Shown here: in pieces, positions 25,810-33,893 of the stretch | How positions within the stretch are numbered: the stretch's first letter is position 1 | Layout of the letters: every line of letters begins with the position of its first letter | NCBI RefSeq assembly: GCF_030012175.1 | Contig: NZ_JASCXW010000016.1 | Coordinates: 1 to 45,766, forward strand | Length of the DNA stretch: 45,766 nt | Direction of reading: 5' to 3' | Source of the DNA: Peloplasma aerotolerans | Lineage (GTDB): Bacteria; Bacillota_I; Bacilli_A; Acholeplasmatales; Acholeplasmataceae | Notes under the pieces: generated by a model | Seen by the model: only the letters and a program-made list of their open reading frames with translations | What the model was told of the DNA's origin: nothing | Database searches by the model: none | Position numbers and translations under genes: made by a program

Positions 25810-26865
25810 ATGATTTTAGAAATCAATCAAGTTTCACAATCATATGATCAACACTCGGTTTTAGATCATATCACTTTCGGAGTAGAAAAAGGTCAACTAT
25901 TAACAGTGTTTGGACCATCAGGAAGCGGAAAAAGCACGTTGCTTAAATCAATTACAGGTTTACTAGAAGTCGATAAAGGTAGTATCTTGCTTAATGGAAA
26001 AGATATTACTGATCAAAAACCACATGAGCGAGGTATTGCATATGTCTTTCAATCACCTTTATTATTTCCTCACTTAACGGTCAAAAAAAATATAGCGTTT
26101 GGTCTTGAAGTTAAAAAGTTAAACAAAAAAGAGATTGACATGAAAGTCAATACATTATTAGGTTTACTCAAAATTGAAGATATCAAAGATCATTACCCCA
26201 ATCAAATTTCAGGTGGACAGCAGCAACGTGCATCGATTGCACGCGCGCTTGCAGTTGATCCAGCGGTTATACTGATGGATGAACCGTTTTCCGCACTAGA
26301 CTCAGCTTTAAGAACCAAAATGGGTGAGCTCATTAAATCTTTGCAGAAAAAACTTGGATTAACCATTGTATTTGTTACACATGATTTAAATGAGTGTTTA
26401 TACTTATCAGATGAAATTGTTTTATTAAATCATGGAAAAATAGTAGATCAAGGCGCAACACATGATGTTTATTATCATCCGAAAACTATAGAAAGTGCAA
26501 AGCTTATGGGTGAAATGAATTGGATTCACGGGAAAAAAATAGATCAACAGTTTGTAACTCCGATTGGATCTTTTCCGTGTGATTTTCCATATGATCAAGA
26601 AGGTCTTTTATCATTTCGTCCTCAATCGATAAAAATAGTAAAAAATAAGGATGACAATATATTCAAAGTAATCTCAATCGATATAATCGGTAGAGAACAC
26701 CGAGTTGTACTTCGCTATGACAATTTAGAAATCATTGTTTACACATATCCTGATCACTTTTTGCAAATAGGGGATGAGGTAAGTTTATTATTTCCTAAAG
26801 ATTATTTGCATTATTGTGTTGATGACACAAATAAAACAAATAAGTTAGGAGAAAACTCAGGATGA
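25810..26865 (+). CDS. ABC transporter ATP-binding protein (YnjD/PotA-like importer)
   Basis: The 351-residue ATPase is complete: Walker A GPSGSGKS (35-42), Q-loop Gln81, signature ISGGQQQR (133-140), Walker B VILMDEP (153-159), D-loop SALD, and switch His in VTHDLNE. A C-terminal domain of about 110 residues (from about 240) resembles the TOBE-type regulatory domain of the PotA/FbpC importers (LSFRPQSIKI). It energises import of the unknown ligand of the YnjB-like lipoprotein. The last 4 bases overlap the second TVP38 gene, so transporter and TVP38 are translated together. Confidence 0.87.
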   Translation: MILEINQVSQSYDQHSVLDHITFGVEKGQLLTVFGPSGSGKSTLLKSITGLLEVDKGSILLNGKDITDQKPHERGIAYVFQSPLLFPHLTVKKNIAFGLEVKKLNKKEIDMKVNTLLGLLKIEDIKDHYPNQISGGQQQRASIARALAVDPAVILMDEPFSALDSALRTKMGELIKSLQKKLGLTIVFVTHDLNECLYLSDEIVLLNHGKIVDQGATHDVYYHPKTIESAKLMGEMNWIHGKKIDQQFVTPIGSFPCDFPYDQEGLLSFRPQSIKIVKNKDDNIFKVISIDIIGREHRVVLRYDNLEIIVYTYPDHFLQIGDEVSLLFPKDYLHYCVDDTNKTNKLGENSG

Positions 26866-27578
26866 AATTTAAATTTAAGATTTTAGTTATCTTATCTTTA
26901 ATGATGTTGATTGTTCTTTATGTCATCAATTTAGAATCAGTTAAAATTTTTTTTCACACAATTTCAAATGCAAGTCTTGATGAGTTAACTTCAATCATCC
27001 GAGCATGGGGTATATGGGGTCCTATCTTGAGTATTATCCTTATGATTATTCAGTCATTTACAGCTTTTGTACCTTCATTTATTCTGACAGGAGCAAATGG
27101 CATCATATATGGTCTTTTCTGGGGTTCTGTTATTTCTTGGTCAGCAGCAATGATTGGTGCTACAATTACTTTTTCTATGACCAGACTCATTGGAGAATCT
27201 TTTATAAATCATCGTATCAAAGACTCAAAATTTAAAAAATACGTTGATGAAATTAGTCAAAAACAAGGATTTAAAGTCGTTTTGATTGCTAGATTATTAC
27301 CTATTGTTTCTTTTGTGATGATTAGCTATGCATCAGGATTAAGTACGATTCGATTTAGAAAATACATATTAGCAACCGGTGTTGGTATGATTCCAGGGAC
27401 CATAGCTTATGTGTATTTTGGGAGTCAGATTATTGAATTCACACGGTACTCACAGATTTTTAGTTATTTATTCTTAAGTTTTATAGCAGTCTACATTGGT
27501 TTATCCATAGTAAGAAAATACAAAAAAAATAAATTAGATAATACATTAATAATTAAAGAAAAAGGAGATTTATTATGA
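26862..27578 (+). CDS. TVP38/TMEM64 (DedA-like, VTT domain) membrane protein B
   Basis: A paralogue of the protein at 21086, 238 residues long. It shares the same elements: a first TM, IRAWGIWGPILSI, GANGIIYGLFWG, ARLLP, ASGLST and GMIPGT. It ends in a longer Lys-rich tail. The paralogues are clearly distinct in sequence, so this is not a recent duplication, and both kept the family's conserved Gly, Arg and Pro positions. The gene overlaps the ATPase upstream and gnd downstream by 4 bases each. A heteromeric TVP38 pair working with the ABC importer is inference. Confidence 0.85.
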   Translation: MKFKFKILVILSLMMLIVLYVINLESVKIFFHTISNASLDELTSIIRAWGIWGPILSIILMIIQSFTAFVPSFILTGANGIIYGLFWGSVISWSAAMIGATITFSMTRLIGESFINHRIKDSKFKKYVDEISQKQGFKVVLIARLLPIVSFVMISYASGLSTIRFRKYILATGVGMIPGTIAYVYFGSQIIEFTRYSQIFSYLFLSFIAVYIGLSIVRKYKKNKLDNTLIIKEKGDLL

Positions 27579-28471
27579 ATATAGGATTGATTGGTCTTGG
27601 AAAAATGGGTTTAAATTTAGCTAGACATATGATTGATGATGGCTATGGAGTCGTAGGATACGATAAGTATTTAAAAGATGATGTTAAATCATTATATCCA
27701 GACATTACATTTATTGATCAACTCGAATCATTACTTATCAAATTAGAAAAGCCACGTGTGATTTGGTTAATGGTGCCATCTGGAGATGCGACTGAACAAT
27801 TGATTAACGAGTTAAGTGCGATTTTAGAACCTGGCGATATCATGATTGATGGTGGTAATTCAAGATATACCGACACCACTAGAAGATTTAATGAACTTAA
27901 GAAAAGGGAAATTAACTTTATCGATTGTGGAACGAGTGGCGGCACAGAAGGTGCACGATATGGTGCATCACTGATGGTTGGTGGCGAAAAAACAGTCGTT
28001 GAAAGTATCAAACACTTGTTTGAAGCATTAGCAGTCAAAGATGGATATGCATACATGGGGAGTTCAGGTAGTGGACATTTTGTTAAGATGGTTCATAATG
28101 GCATTGAATATGGCATGATGCAAGCAATAGGTGAAGGATTTGACCTACTCAATGCCAGTCAATACGACCTTGATTATAAAAAAGTTGCTAGAGTATGGGC
28201 AAATGGTTCAATCATTAAAGGATTACTGATGGATACAGTTTTGAGTGCATTTACAAAAGATCAAACATTAGATGATATTGTCGGTAAAATAGATGACTCT
28301 GGAGAAGGTCAATGGACGATTGAAGAAGCACTGTTACTTAAAGTATCAATACCCGTCATTGCGCATGCTTTATTTACACGATATAAATCCAAAGATGATG
28401 ATAAATTTTCAGAAAAGGTGGTTGCAGCGATGCGTAATGAGTTTGGTGGTCATAAGGTATATAAAAAATGA
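27575..28471 (+). CDS. gnd: 6-phosphogluconate dehydrogenase, short (GndA/YqeC) form
   Basis: This 298-residue enzyme is the short type, compared with about 470 residues for the classical form. It oxidises and decarboxylates 6-phosphogluconate to ribulose 5-phosphate. Motifs: coenzyme loop GLIGLGKMG (4-12), substrate loop GTSGGTEGA, and active-site HFVKMVHNGIEYG with the catalytic Lys and the H-N. Asp30 at the end of the second strand (GYD) would bind the adenosine ribose hydroxyls and disfavours NADP, so NAD use is likely (inference from known short-form enzymes). It overlaps zwf by 4 bases. The gluconolactonase step has no gene here. Confidence 0.9.
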   Translation: MNIGLIGLGKMGLNLARHMIDDGYGVVGYDKYLKDDVKSLYPDITFIDQLESLLIKLEKPRVIWLMVPSGDATEQLINELSAILEPGDIMIDGGNSRYTDTTRRFNELKKREINFIDCGTSGGTEGARYGASLMVGGEKTVVESIKHLFEALAVKDGYAYMGSSGSGHFVKMVHNGIEYGMMQAIGEGFDLLNASQYDLDYKKVARVWANGSIIKGLLMDTVLSAFTKDQTLDDIVGKIDDSGEGQWTIEEALLLKVSIPVIAHALFTRYKSKDDDKFSEKVVAAMRNEFGGHKVYKK

Positions 28472-29841
28472 TTAAGAAAATCATTACTATTTTTGGATCT
28501 ACAGGAAATTTAATGTATAAAAAGCTTTTTCCTGCACTTGATGCACTCATCAAAAAAGGACTTATTAATCAAGATGTGAAAATATTATGTATTGCACGTA
28601 AGGATTGTACATTAGAAGATTATGTTGAAGAGGCTAAAAAGGAAGTTAAGGAAAACTTGGATTGGGATAGCATAATACCTTATTTGACTTATATTAAGAT
28701 GGATTTATTTGAAATGACAGATTATATAATGTTAAAAGATATGATTCATGCTGAAGGAAAAGATTTGGATGTTATGTTTTACTTAGCAGTTCCTCCCACT
28801 TTATTTGAACCGATTGCTAAAGGGTTAAGCATATCGAAAATTATGACAAAAGCACAGGAAAACCGACGTATCTTATTTGAAAAACCATTTGGTTCAGATT
28901 TTGAGGATGCTAAACATATTAATCAAACACTACAAGAACTATTTGACGAGAAGCAAATCTATCGAATCGATCACTATTTAGGAAAAGAAATGATTCAGAA
29001 CATATTCATCATGCGATTCGCAAATAGTTTATTTAAACATCAGTGGGATAATAAAAGAATTAAAAGTATTACTGTTTTAGCCAAAGAAAGTGAAACAGTA
29101 ATGATGCGTGGTGGTTATTATGATGGTGTTGGGGCACTTAAAGATATGGTTCAAAGTCATCTTTTGCAAATGGTCTCACTGATCACGATGAACCAACCCA
29201 TTGAAAATAAATCCAGTGCCATTAAAGATTCGAAAGTTGATATCTTAAATAAAGTAGAGTTTGATCTAAATTCAAGTATTTTTGGTCAATATGATGGCTA
29301 TCTTGATGAAAGTGGAATTCAAAAAGATTCAAATACAGAAACATTTGTTTTTTTGAAAGCTCACATCAATCATAAAAATTGGAAAGGTGTTCCTATTTAT
29401 TTCTTGACAGGCAAAAAGCTAAATGAGAAACGTTCTGAAATAATCATAGAGTTTGAATCTGATGATATCAATCAAAAAGGCTGGGAATTCAATAATTTAG
29501 ATTATAATCAACTCATCATCAGAATTGCTCCAGAAGAAGGAGTCACTCTAAAGATGAATGTAAAAACACCAGGCTTAAATGCATCCATCATACCAGCAGA
29601 ATTAACGTATTGTCATGCGTGTCAATCCGTTGGAAATACACCTGAAGCATACGAAAAACTGCTACTAGACTTACTTAATAAAGATGATACACTTTATACA
29701 AGGTGGGACGAGATTGTTGCTAGCTGGCAAACCATTGCAAAACTAAAAGATAAATCACACGAGTTAGTTAACTATCAGTCGTTTGAGGAGCTTAAACAGC
29801 TTATTTTGGAAACACATGTAGATGTGTATAAAAATATATAA
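28468..29841 (+). CDS. zwf: Glucose-6-phosphate dehydrogenase
   Basis: The 457-residue protein catalyses the first oxidative step of the pentose phosphate pathway, usually making NADPH. The coenzyme motif is FGSTGNLMYKKLFPAL (9-24), EKPFG is at 138-142 and the signature active site RIDHYLGKE at 166-174 (catalytic His169 with the substrate-binding Lys173). It is slightly shorter than typical (about 480-500) but complete. Placing zwf directly after gnd and before talC gives a compact pathway block in an operon otherwise devoted to peroxide and thiol chemistry, which suggests it supplies reducing power to those enzymes. Confidence 0.93.
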   Translation: MIKKIITIFGSTGNLMYKKLFPALDALIKKGLINQDVKILCIARKDCTLEDYVEEAKKEVKENLDWDSIIPYLTYIKMDLFEMTDYIMLKDMIHAEGKDLDVMFYLAVPPTLFEPIAKGLSISKIMTKAQENRRILFEKPFGSDFEDAKHINQTLQELFDEKQIYRIDHYLGKEMIQNIFIMRFANSLFKHQWDNKRIKSITVLAKESETVMMRGGYYDGVGALKDMVQSHLLQMVSLITMNQPIENKSSAIKDSKVDILNKVEFDLNSSIFGQYDGYLDESGIQKDSNTETFVFLKAHINHKNWKGVPIYFLTGKKLNEKRSEIIIEFESDDINQKGWEFNNLDYNQLIIRIAPEEGVTLKMNVKTPGLNASIIPAELTYCHACQSVGNTPEAYEKLLLDLLNKDDTLYTRWDEIVASWQTIAKLKDKSHELVNYQSFEELKQLILETHVDVYKNI

Positions 29842-29857
29842 AACATAGGAGGATCAC

Positions 29858-30508
29858 ATGAAATTATTTATAGATTCAGCAAATTTAGAAGATATTAAAA
29901 ATGCAAGCAAATGGAAGATTATCGAAGGTGTAACAACCAATCCATCACTGATTGCAAAAGAAGGTAAAGACCTTGTTGATGTCATCAAAACTATAACCAC
30001 ACTAATCGATGGACCGATTAGTGCAGAAGTTAAAGAAGGTTTAGTAGATGATATGGTTGATGAAGCATTTGAATATGCCAAAATACATCATAATATTGTC
30101 ATCAAAATACCTATGACATTTGAAGGACTTAAGGCAGTCTCAATTTTGAATGCCCATCGAATTAAAACCAATGTTACTTTGGTTTTTAGTGTTTCACAAG
30201 CCATGATGGCAGCAAAAGCTGGTGCTACTTATGTCTCTCCATTTATGGGACGCTTAGATGATTTTCATAATCAAGAAGATAAAGGGCATGAACTCATCAG
30301 TCATATTCGTAAAGGTTTCGACAATTATGGCATAAAAACAGAAATCATTGCTGCATCAATTCGTTCACCTCGCCATGTCGAACAAGCAATTTCAGCAGGT
30401 TCAGATATAGCAACAATCCCATACAAAATATTTTCAGAAATGATTAAACACCCACTGACAGATAAAGGGTTAGAGATTTTTAGAAATGCACAGTTAAAGG
30501 AGAAATAA
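29858..30508 (+). CDS. talC: Transaldolase (TalC/FSA type)
   Basis: This 216-residue protein is the small transaldolase / fructose-6-phosphate aldolase form. The N-terminal [13 protein letters not shown] and [13 protein letters not shown] (24-36) are signature segments, and Lys83 in IVIKIPMT is the Schiff-base lysine. FGGR is replaced by the PFMGRLDD segment typical of TalC. It returns pentose phosphate carbon to glycolysis, so with zwf and gnd the operon can cycle hexose for reductant. SD AGGAGG lies 8 bases before ATG. The distinction between transaldolase and F6P aldolase activity cannot be made by eye. Confidence 0.9.
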   Translation: MKLFIDSANLEDIKNASKWKIIEGVTTNPSLIAKEGKDLVDVIKTITTLIDGPISAEVKEGLVDDMVDEAFEYAKIHHNIVIKIPMTFEGLKAVSILNAHRIKTNVTLVFSVSQAMMAAKAGATYVSPFMGRLDDFHNQEDKGHELISHIRKGFDNYGIKTEIIAASIRSPRHVEQAISAGSDIATIPYKIFSEMIKHPLTDKGLEIFRNAQLKEK

Positions 30509-30511
30509 AAC

Positions 30512-30922
30512 ATGAAAAAAATATTAGAACGCAGTGCAACAACATTCCATGGTAGAGATGGATTGATTAAAGATACAGATTCAGGATTAGAATTAAAGCT
30601 TAGTAAACCTAAAGAAATGGGTGGACTAGGTGAAAATGGAACAAACCCGGAGGAGTTGTTTGCTGCAGGTTATAGTTCATGTTTAGCAAGTTCAATGGAA
30701 TATCTACTAAAAAATGACAAGATTGATTATAAAGATTTGCAGGTTAGTGCAGTTGCTAGTCTTGTTATGCATCAAGAAAAAGGGTTTTTGTTTCAATTAG
30801 TAGTTGATGCTCAGATTCAAGGAGTAACAAAAGAAGTAGAAAAAGAATACATTGAAAAGGCTTATAACTTTTGTCCGTATTCAAAAGCTATAAAGGGTAA
30901 TGTAGAGGTAAGATTTATGTAG
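30512..30922 (+). CDS. ohr: Ohr/OsmC organic hydroperoxide reductase
   Basis: The 136-residue protein has the Ohr hallmarks: Arg15 in FHGRDG, Glu49 in the NPEELFAAGYSSCLAS stretch, and catalytic Cys57 and Cys121 (FCPYSKA). It detoxifies organic hydroperoxides, normally recycled by a lipoylated protein. It starts three bases after the talC stop and is the last gene of the operon; no clear terminator hairpin follows. Length and motifs favour Ohr over the wider OsmC group. Confidence 0.88.
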   Translation: MKKILERSATTFHGRDGLIKDTDSGLELKLSKPKEMGGLGENGTNPEELFAAGYSSCLASSMEYLLKNDKIDYKDLQVSAVASLVMHQEKGFLFQLVVDAQIQGVTKEVEKEYIEKAYNFCPYSKAIKGNVEVRFM

Positions 30923-31238
30923 TTTTATTTTAAGTTTCATTGCAGATAGATTTTATCGTATGAATGGCATATAATTTGTATAATTGTAAGGGGATAATCG
31001 GTATCAACTGATAAAAGAAATTTACTTAGTATAGGGGTGCTAAAATTATTCTAAGGGTGCTAATTTGTATTAGATTAGGTAACATCACACAGTAAAGGAT
31101 AAACAGGCTTCCAATTATTGGAAAATGGTATTATTAGTATACCTATTTTGATTGAAGGGAACTGTTTTTTTTCGTAATAACCATATTCATATAAATCGTG
31201 ATAGAATAATTTTGAAGTAAACAGAAAGGAAAAAACAC
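30923..31238. promoter_or_regulatory. Intergenic region with paired GGGTGCTAA direct repeats
   Basis: No gene is present in these 316 bases. GGGTGCTAA occurs at 31035-31043 and 31055-31063, 20 bases apart (about two helical turns), about 180 bases before the EFR1-type gene. This spacing suits a protein binding side by side. No convincing promoter pair was found; TATAAT-like sequence is at about 30970. Confidence 0.3.
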
Positions 31239-32069
31239 ATGAAAATTGCAATCTTCTTATTTAGTGGTACAGGAAACACCTATTTTATAGGAAAGAAACT
31301 TCAAGATGGATTTAAAGAAAAAAGTATTTTCTGTGATCTTTTTACTATCGAAAAGAAACGTAATGATAATCAATTAATAGAGGATTATGATGTCATAGGT
31401 TTAGGTTATCCAATCTATGGATCTGATGTACCTTTATTGATTAAAAAGTGGATTGATGGATTGAAAATGCAAAATCATAAAAAGGCTTTTGTTTTTTGTA
31501 CACAAATGATGTATTCTGGTGATAGCGCTGCTTATGGTGGAAGATTGCTGGAAAAGAAAGGCTTTATTATTCGACAGCAAGCTCATTTTAATATGCCTAA
31601 TAACATTACAGATTACAAGATTTTAAGACCTTTCAATAAACATAACTTAAAAAAAATTGAACAAAGGAAAAACAAACAAGTCAATCGATTCGTAAAAAAA
31701 ATTTTGATTGACAAAAAAAGTAGAAAAGGATCAAACTTGATATCTTTATGTCTTGGTCTTTTGCAAAGAATCCCATATCAGAAGATAGAAATGAAGTGGA
31801 TATCTGACACAATCAAAATTGAGGATCAATGCATTTTATGTGAAAAATGTATTGAATTATGTCCTACAGAAAATTTTGAAATTAAGGATGGCATTCTCAA
31901 GACAAAAAATATGTGTATTGCATGCTATAGATGTATCAATCATTGCCCTGTTAATGCACTTCACAGCAGTAAAAATGCTCTTGTTAAATATCCTTATAAA
32001 GGTCCAGTTGAGAATTTCAACATCAAAGATGTGATGGAAGATTGCATAACAACCCATGAAATGAATTGA
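31239..32069 (+). CDS. EFR1-family protein: flavodoxin domain plus 2x[4Fe-4S] ferredoxin domain
   Basis: This 276-residue fusion has an N-terminal flavodoxin-like domain with the FMN phosphate loop FSGTGNTYF (8-16), a YPIYGSDVP loop (57-65), and a C-terminal bacterial ferredoxin domain with two clusters: Cys198, 201, 204, 208 and Cys226, 229, 232, 236 (C-x2-C-x2-C-x3-C twice). Such proteins move low-potential electrons in anaerobes or facultative anaerobes; the physiological partner is unknown. It is monocistronic with SD AAAGGA. A Lys/Arg-rich linker (about 135-165) joins the domains. Confidence 0.87.
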   Translation: MKIAIFLFSGTGNTYFIGKKLQDGFKEKSIFCDLFTIEKKRNDNQLIEDYDVIGLGYPIYGSDVPLLIKKWIDGLKMQNHKKAFVFCTQMMYSGDSAAYGGRLLEKKGFIIRQQAHFNMPNNITDYKILRPFNKHNLKKIEQRKNKQVNRFVKKILIDKKSRKGSNLISLCLGLLQRIPYQKIEMKWISDTIKIEDQCILCEKCIELCPTENFEIKDGILKTKNMCIACYRCINHCPVNALHSSKNALVKYPYKGPVENFNIKDVMEDCITTHEMN

Positions 32070-32387
32070 GTCGAAATAAAAATAATGGTTGATCTAAGTT
32101 TTAGATGCTTATACTAATTCTTGAAATATATAGATTATATAAGAATACATTAAGAGATATCTTGATTTTTCTTGTAATATGGTAAATAGTGGTGAGAATG
32201 ACATCAAATCATTCATATTCACATATTTGGTGAAATATAGCGAATTATATAGTAATTCTAACCATGCGATGGCTTAATTGTCTCTATTATGCACAAATAT
32301 TAGGGTTTTCACTAATAAAAGTGTATACTTATATATGGTTAAGTCAGCAATGACTATAGATCATAATAAAAAAAAGGAGTAATCGAC
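32070..32387. promoter_or_regulatory. Leader region of the cold-shock gene
   Basis: No gene is present. Inverted repeat ATATTCAC (32215-32222) and GTGAAATAT (32230-32238) has a 7-base centre. A weak promoter candidate is TTTTCA (32306-32311) with TTATAT 17 bases on (32329-32334); TATACT (32324-32329) is an alternative -10. The AAAAGGAG SD is strong. Confidence 0.3.
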
Positions 32388-32585
32388 ATGACAGGAACAG
32401 TAAAATGGTTTAATTCAGACAAGGGATATGGATTTATCTCTACAGAAGAAGGCAAAGATGTATTCGTACACTTTAGCGCAATTCAAACTGATGGATACAA
32501 ATCACTTGATGAAGGTAGTAAAGTTGAATTTGATGTTGTAAATAGCGATCGCGGCGAAACAGCTGCAAACGTTATTAAAATATAA
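32388..32585 (+). CDS. Cold-shock protein (CspA family)
   Basis: This 65-residue single cold-shock domain binds single-stranded RNA and DNA and acts as an RNA chaperone. RNP1 is KGYGFI (12-17) and RNP2 is VFVHF (25-29), with the other aromatic positions (Trp7, Phe8) intact. The C-terminal [11 protein letters not shown] is close to the family standard RGPQAANVxKL. It stands alone. It marks the last ordinary chromosomal gene before the accessory region on the right. Confidence 0.95.
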   Translation: MTGTVKWFNSDKGYGFISTEEGKDVFVHFSAIQTDGYKSLDEGSKVEFDVVNSDRGETAANVIKI

Positions 32586-32713
32586 TATTCAATGAGTCTA
32601 TAGGTAAGCTCTAAAAAAAGTGGTAAATCAACTTATTATGAATAGGCATATATATCTACTACTCAATTTTTAATTATCTATAAAAACATAAAAGCTCTTC
32701 TCATTCTGATATG

Positions 32714-32770
32714 ATCCCCTTAAAGTAGACACTACAAATAATTAATTGTAGATGTTTATAGAAAGGGGAT
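32714..32770 (+). repeat. Left end of an IS3-like element with nested inverted repeats over the SD
   Basis: ATCCCCTT (32714-32721) pairs with AAGGGGAT (32763-32770), and inside it CTACAA (32732-32737) pairs with TTGTAG (32746-32751). The distal arm contains the SD AAGGGG for the GTG start at 32781. Position and sequence fit the left terminal region of an IS3-family element. No matching right end was found. Confidence 0.45.
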
Positions 32771-32780
32771 TTTTTCTTTT

Positions 32781-33194
32781 GTGGGAAGAAAACAAAAATA
32801 TAGTAAAGAGATCAAATTATTAGCAATCCAGAAATATCAAGATGGGTTTAAATCGAAGTGCGAGTTAGCAATTGAACTTGAGTGTAGCATAAAATCGATA
32901 GATCAATGGATAAGAAATTATAAGTCGATAGGAGAGTCTGCATTCAATAATAAACCAAGAAACCAAGCCTATACAAAAGAGCTAAAGACTGAAGTTATTT
33001 TAACTGGTGGATTGTTAGCTGAAAATACATATTGGGTTGTTGCTGACACAGTGGCAATTGGAGTTGGTTCAACTTTCCAAGGTGTTATTCTAACAGCAAT
33101 GAATGTAAGTATGAATACAGGATCATCAATTGTAGGGATGATTTATGCACAAACAAGTGTATCGTTTGATGCAACTACAGCAGCGAAGGCTTAA
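32781..33194 (+). pseudogene. Chimeric ORF: IS3 OrfA N-terminus joined to the end of a DUF3494 (ice-binding type) domain
   Basis: The 137-codon frame opens at GTG 32781. Residues 1 to about 72 are an IS3 OrfA-type helix-turn-helix (GRKQKYSKEIKLLAIQKYQ, then ECSIKSIDQWIRNY). From about residue 73 the sequence changes to a beta-solenoid style, LTGGLLAENTYWVVADTV and GVGSTFQGVIL, then MIYAQTSVSFDATT, which matches the last part of DUF3494 ice-binding/adhesin domains. The join (about 32997) is in frame. The transposase lacks its leucine zipper and OrfB, and the DUF3494 part lacks its signal peptide and most of its fold, so neither is likely to work. A terminator follows at 33255. Confidence 0.7.
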
Positions 33195-33254
33195 TTAGAA
33201 GAAATAAATAGTAAGAAGTAAGAAAATAAGAAGATAATGTAATATTGAAAAGAT

Positions 33255-33283
33255 ACTATTTCTATTAGAAGTAGTGTTTTTTT
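33255..33283 (+). terminator. Rho-independent terminator after the chimeric ORF
   Basis: ACTATTTCT (33255-33263) pairs with AGAAGTAGT (33267-33275), with one G-T pair and a 3-base loop. It is followed by G and seven T. Confidence 0.7.
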
Positions 33284-33812
33284 AGTGTTTTGCTACACTT
33301 TTTTTGATGGATAGTGTGGTGGAATGAAAGACACGCATGTTTAAAGATACATGTGGCTGAATAGTAGTGTGAGTATAAATCACATAGACACACCAACTTT
33401 TTGTTGAATTAGATATCTCATGTAAATTTTTTTATGCTAGAAGAATTGCATAGGTCAATTTTGTAACTATTTAGACAATACATCATCTACAGGTTTTATG
33501 CAAGGAGGTGTTTTTCATTTGGTGAGTTGAAATCAATTCTGGTAGAGAACAACGGATTTTAGATGTTTTCAAGTGATTTGGTAATTTATACTATGTGCAA
33601 TAATAAATACACATTCTTTTTCTTTTTTTATATGTGAACTGAAAAATTCCATAATAACTATTTTAATTTAGAAAAAATCTGGAATAAAAGCCTGAAGAAA
33701 GTGTTCATTGATCATCACCTCATCAATATATCTAATCCTAAAGTAGAAGTCTTGCTCTTTATGTCAACTAAACTATTTTTACATCGATTTTCTATCAAAA
33801 ACAAAGATAAGC

Positions 33813-33841
33813 AATGAAACACTTCATTAATATGTTATAAT
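33813..33841 (+). promoter_or_regulatory. Promoter of the defence operon with inverted repeat over the -35 region
   Basis: TATAAT (33836-33841) lies 52 bases before the TTG start. Directly upstream, AATGAA-ACAC-TTCATT (33813-33828) is a perfect inverted repeat that covers the -35 position, where no good hexamer exists. It may be an operator for a host regulator; the operon encodes no obvious one. Confidence 0.4.
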
Positions 33842-33893
33842 TTTTTACATAGACAGTAATAAAAACGTTTTCTTATAGATAGGAGGGGCAGTT

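Larger units (their letters stand above)
33195..33893. other. Long non-coding stretch between the chimeric ORF and the defence operon
   Basis: No intact gene is visible on either strand. It holds the terminator at 33255 and an orphan AAGGAGGTG at about 33503 followed by a dead TTG-GTG-AGT-TGA frame, suggesting a lost gene start. A short palindrome CATGT/ACATG lies near 33340. The defence-operon promoter region is at its right end. Confidence 0.4.

Noticed and set aside
33320-33530. Possible small RNA or gene around CATGT/ACATG and the orphan AAGGAGGTG
   Set aside because: No ORF longer than a few codons follows the SD, and there is no hairpin plus T-run to define an RNA.
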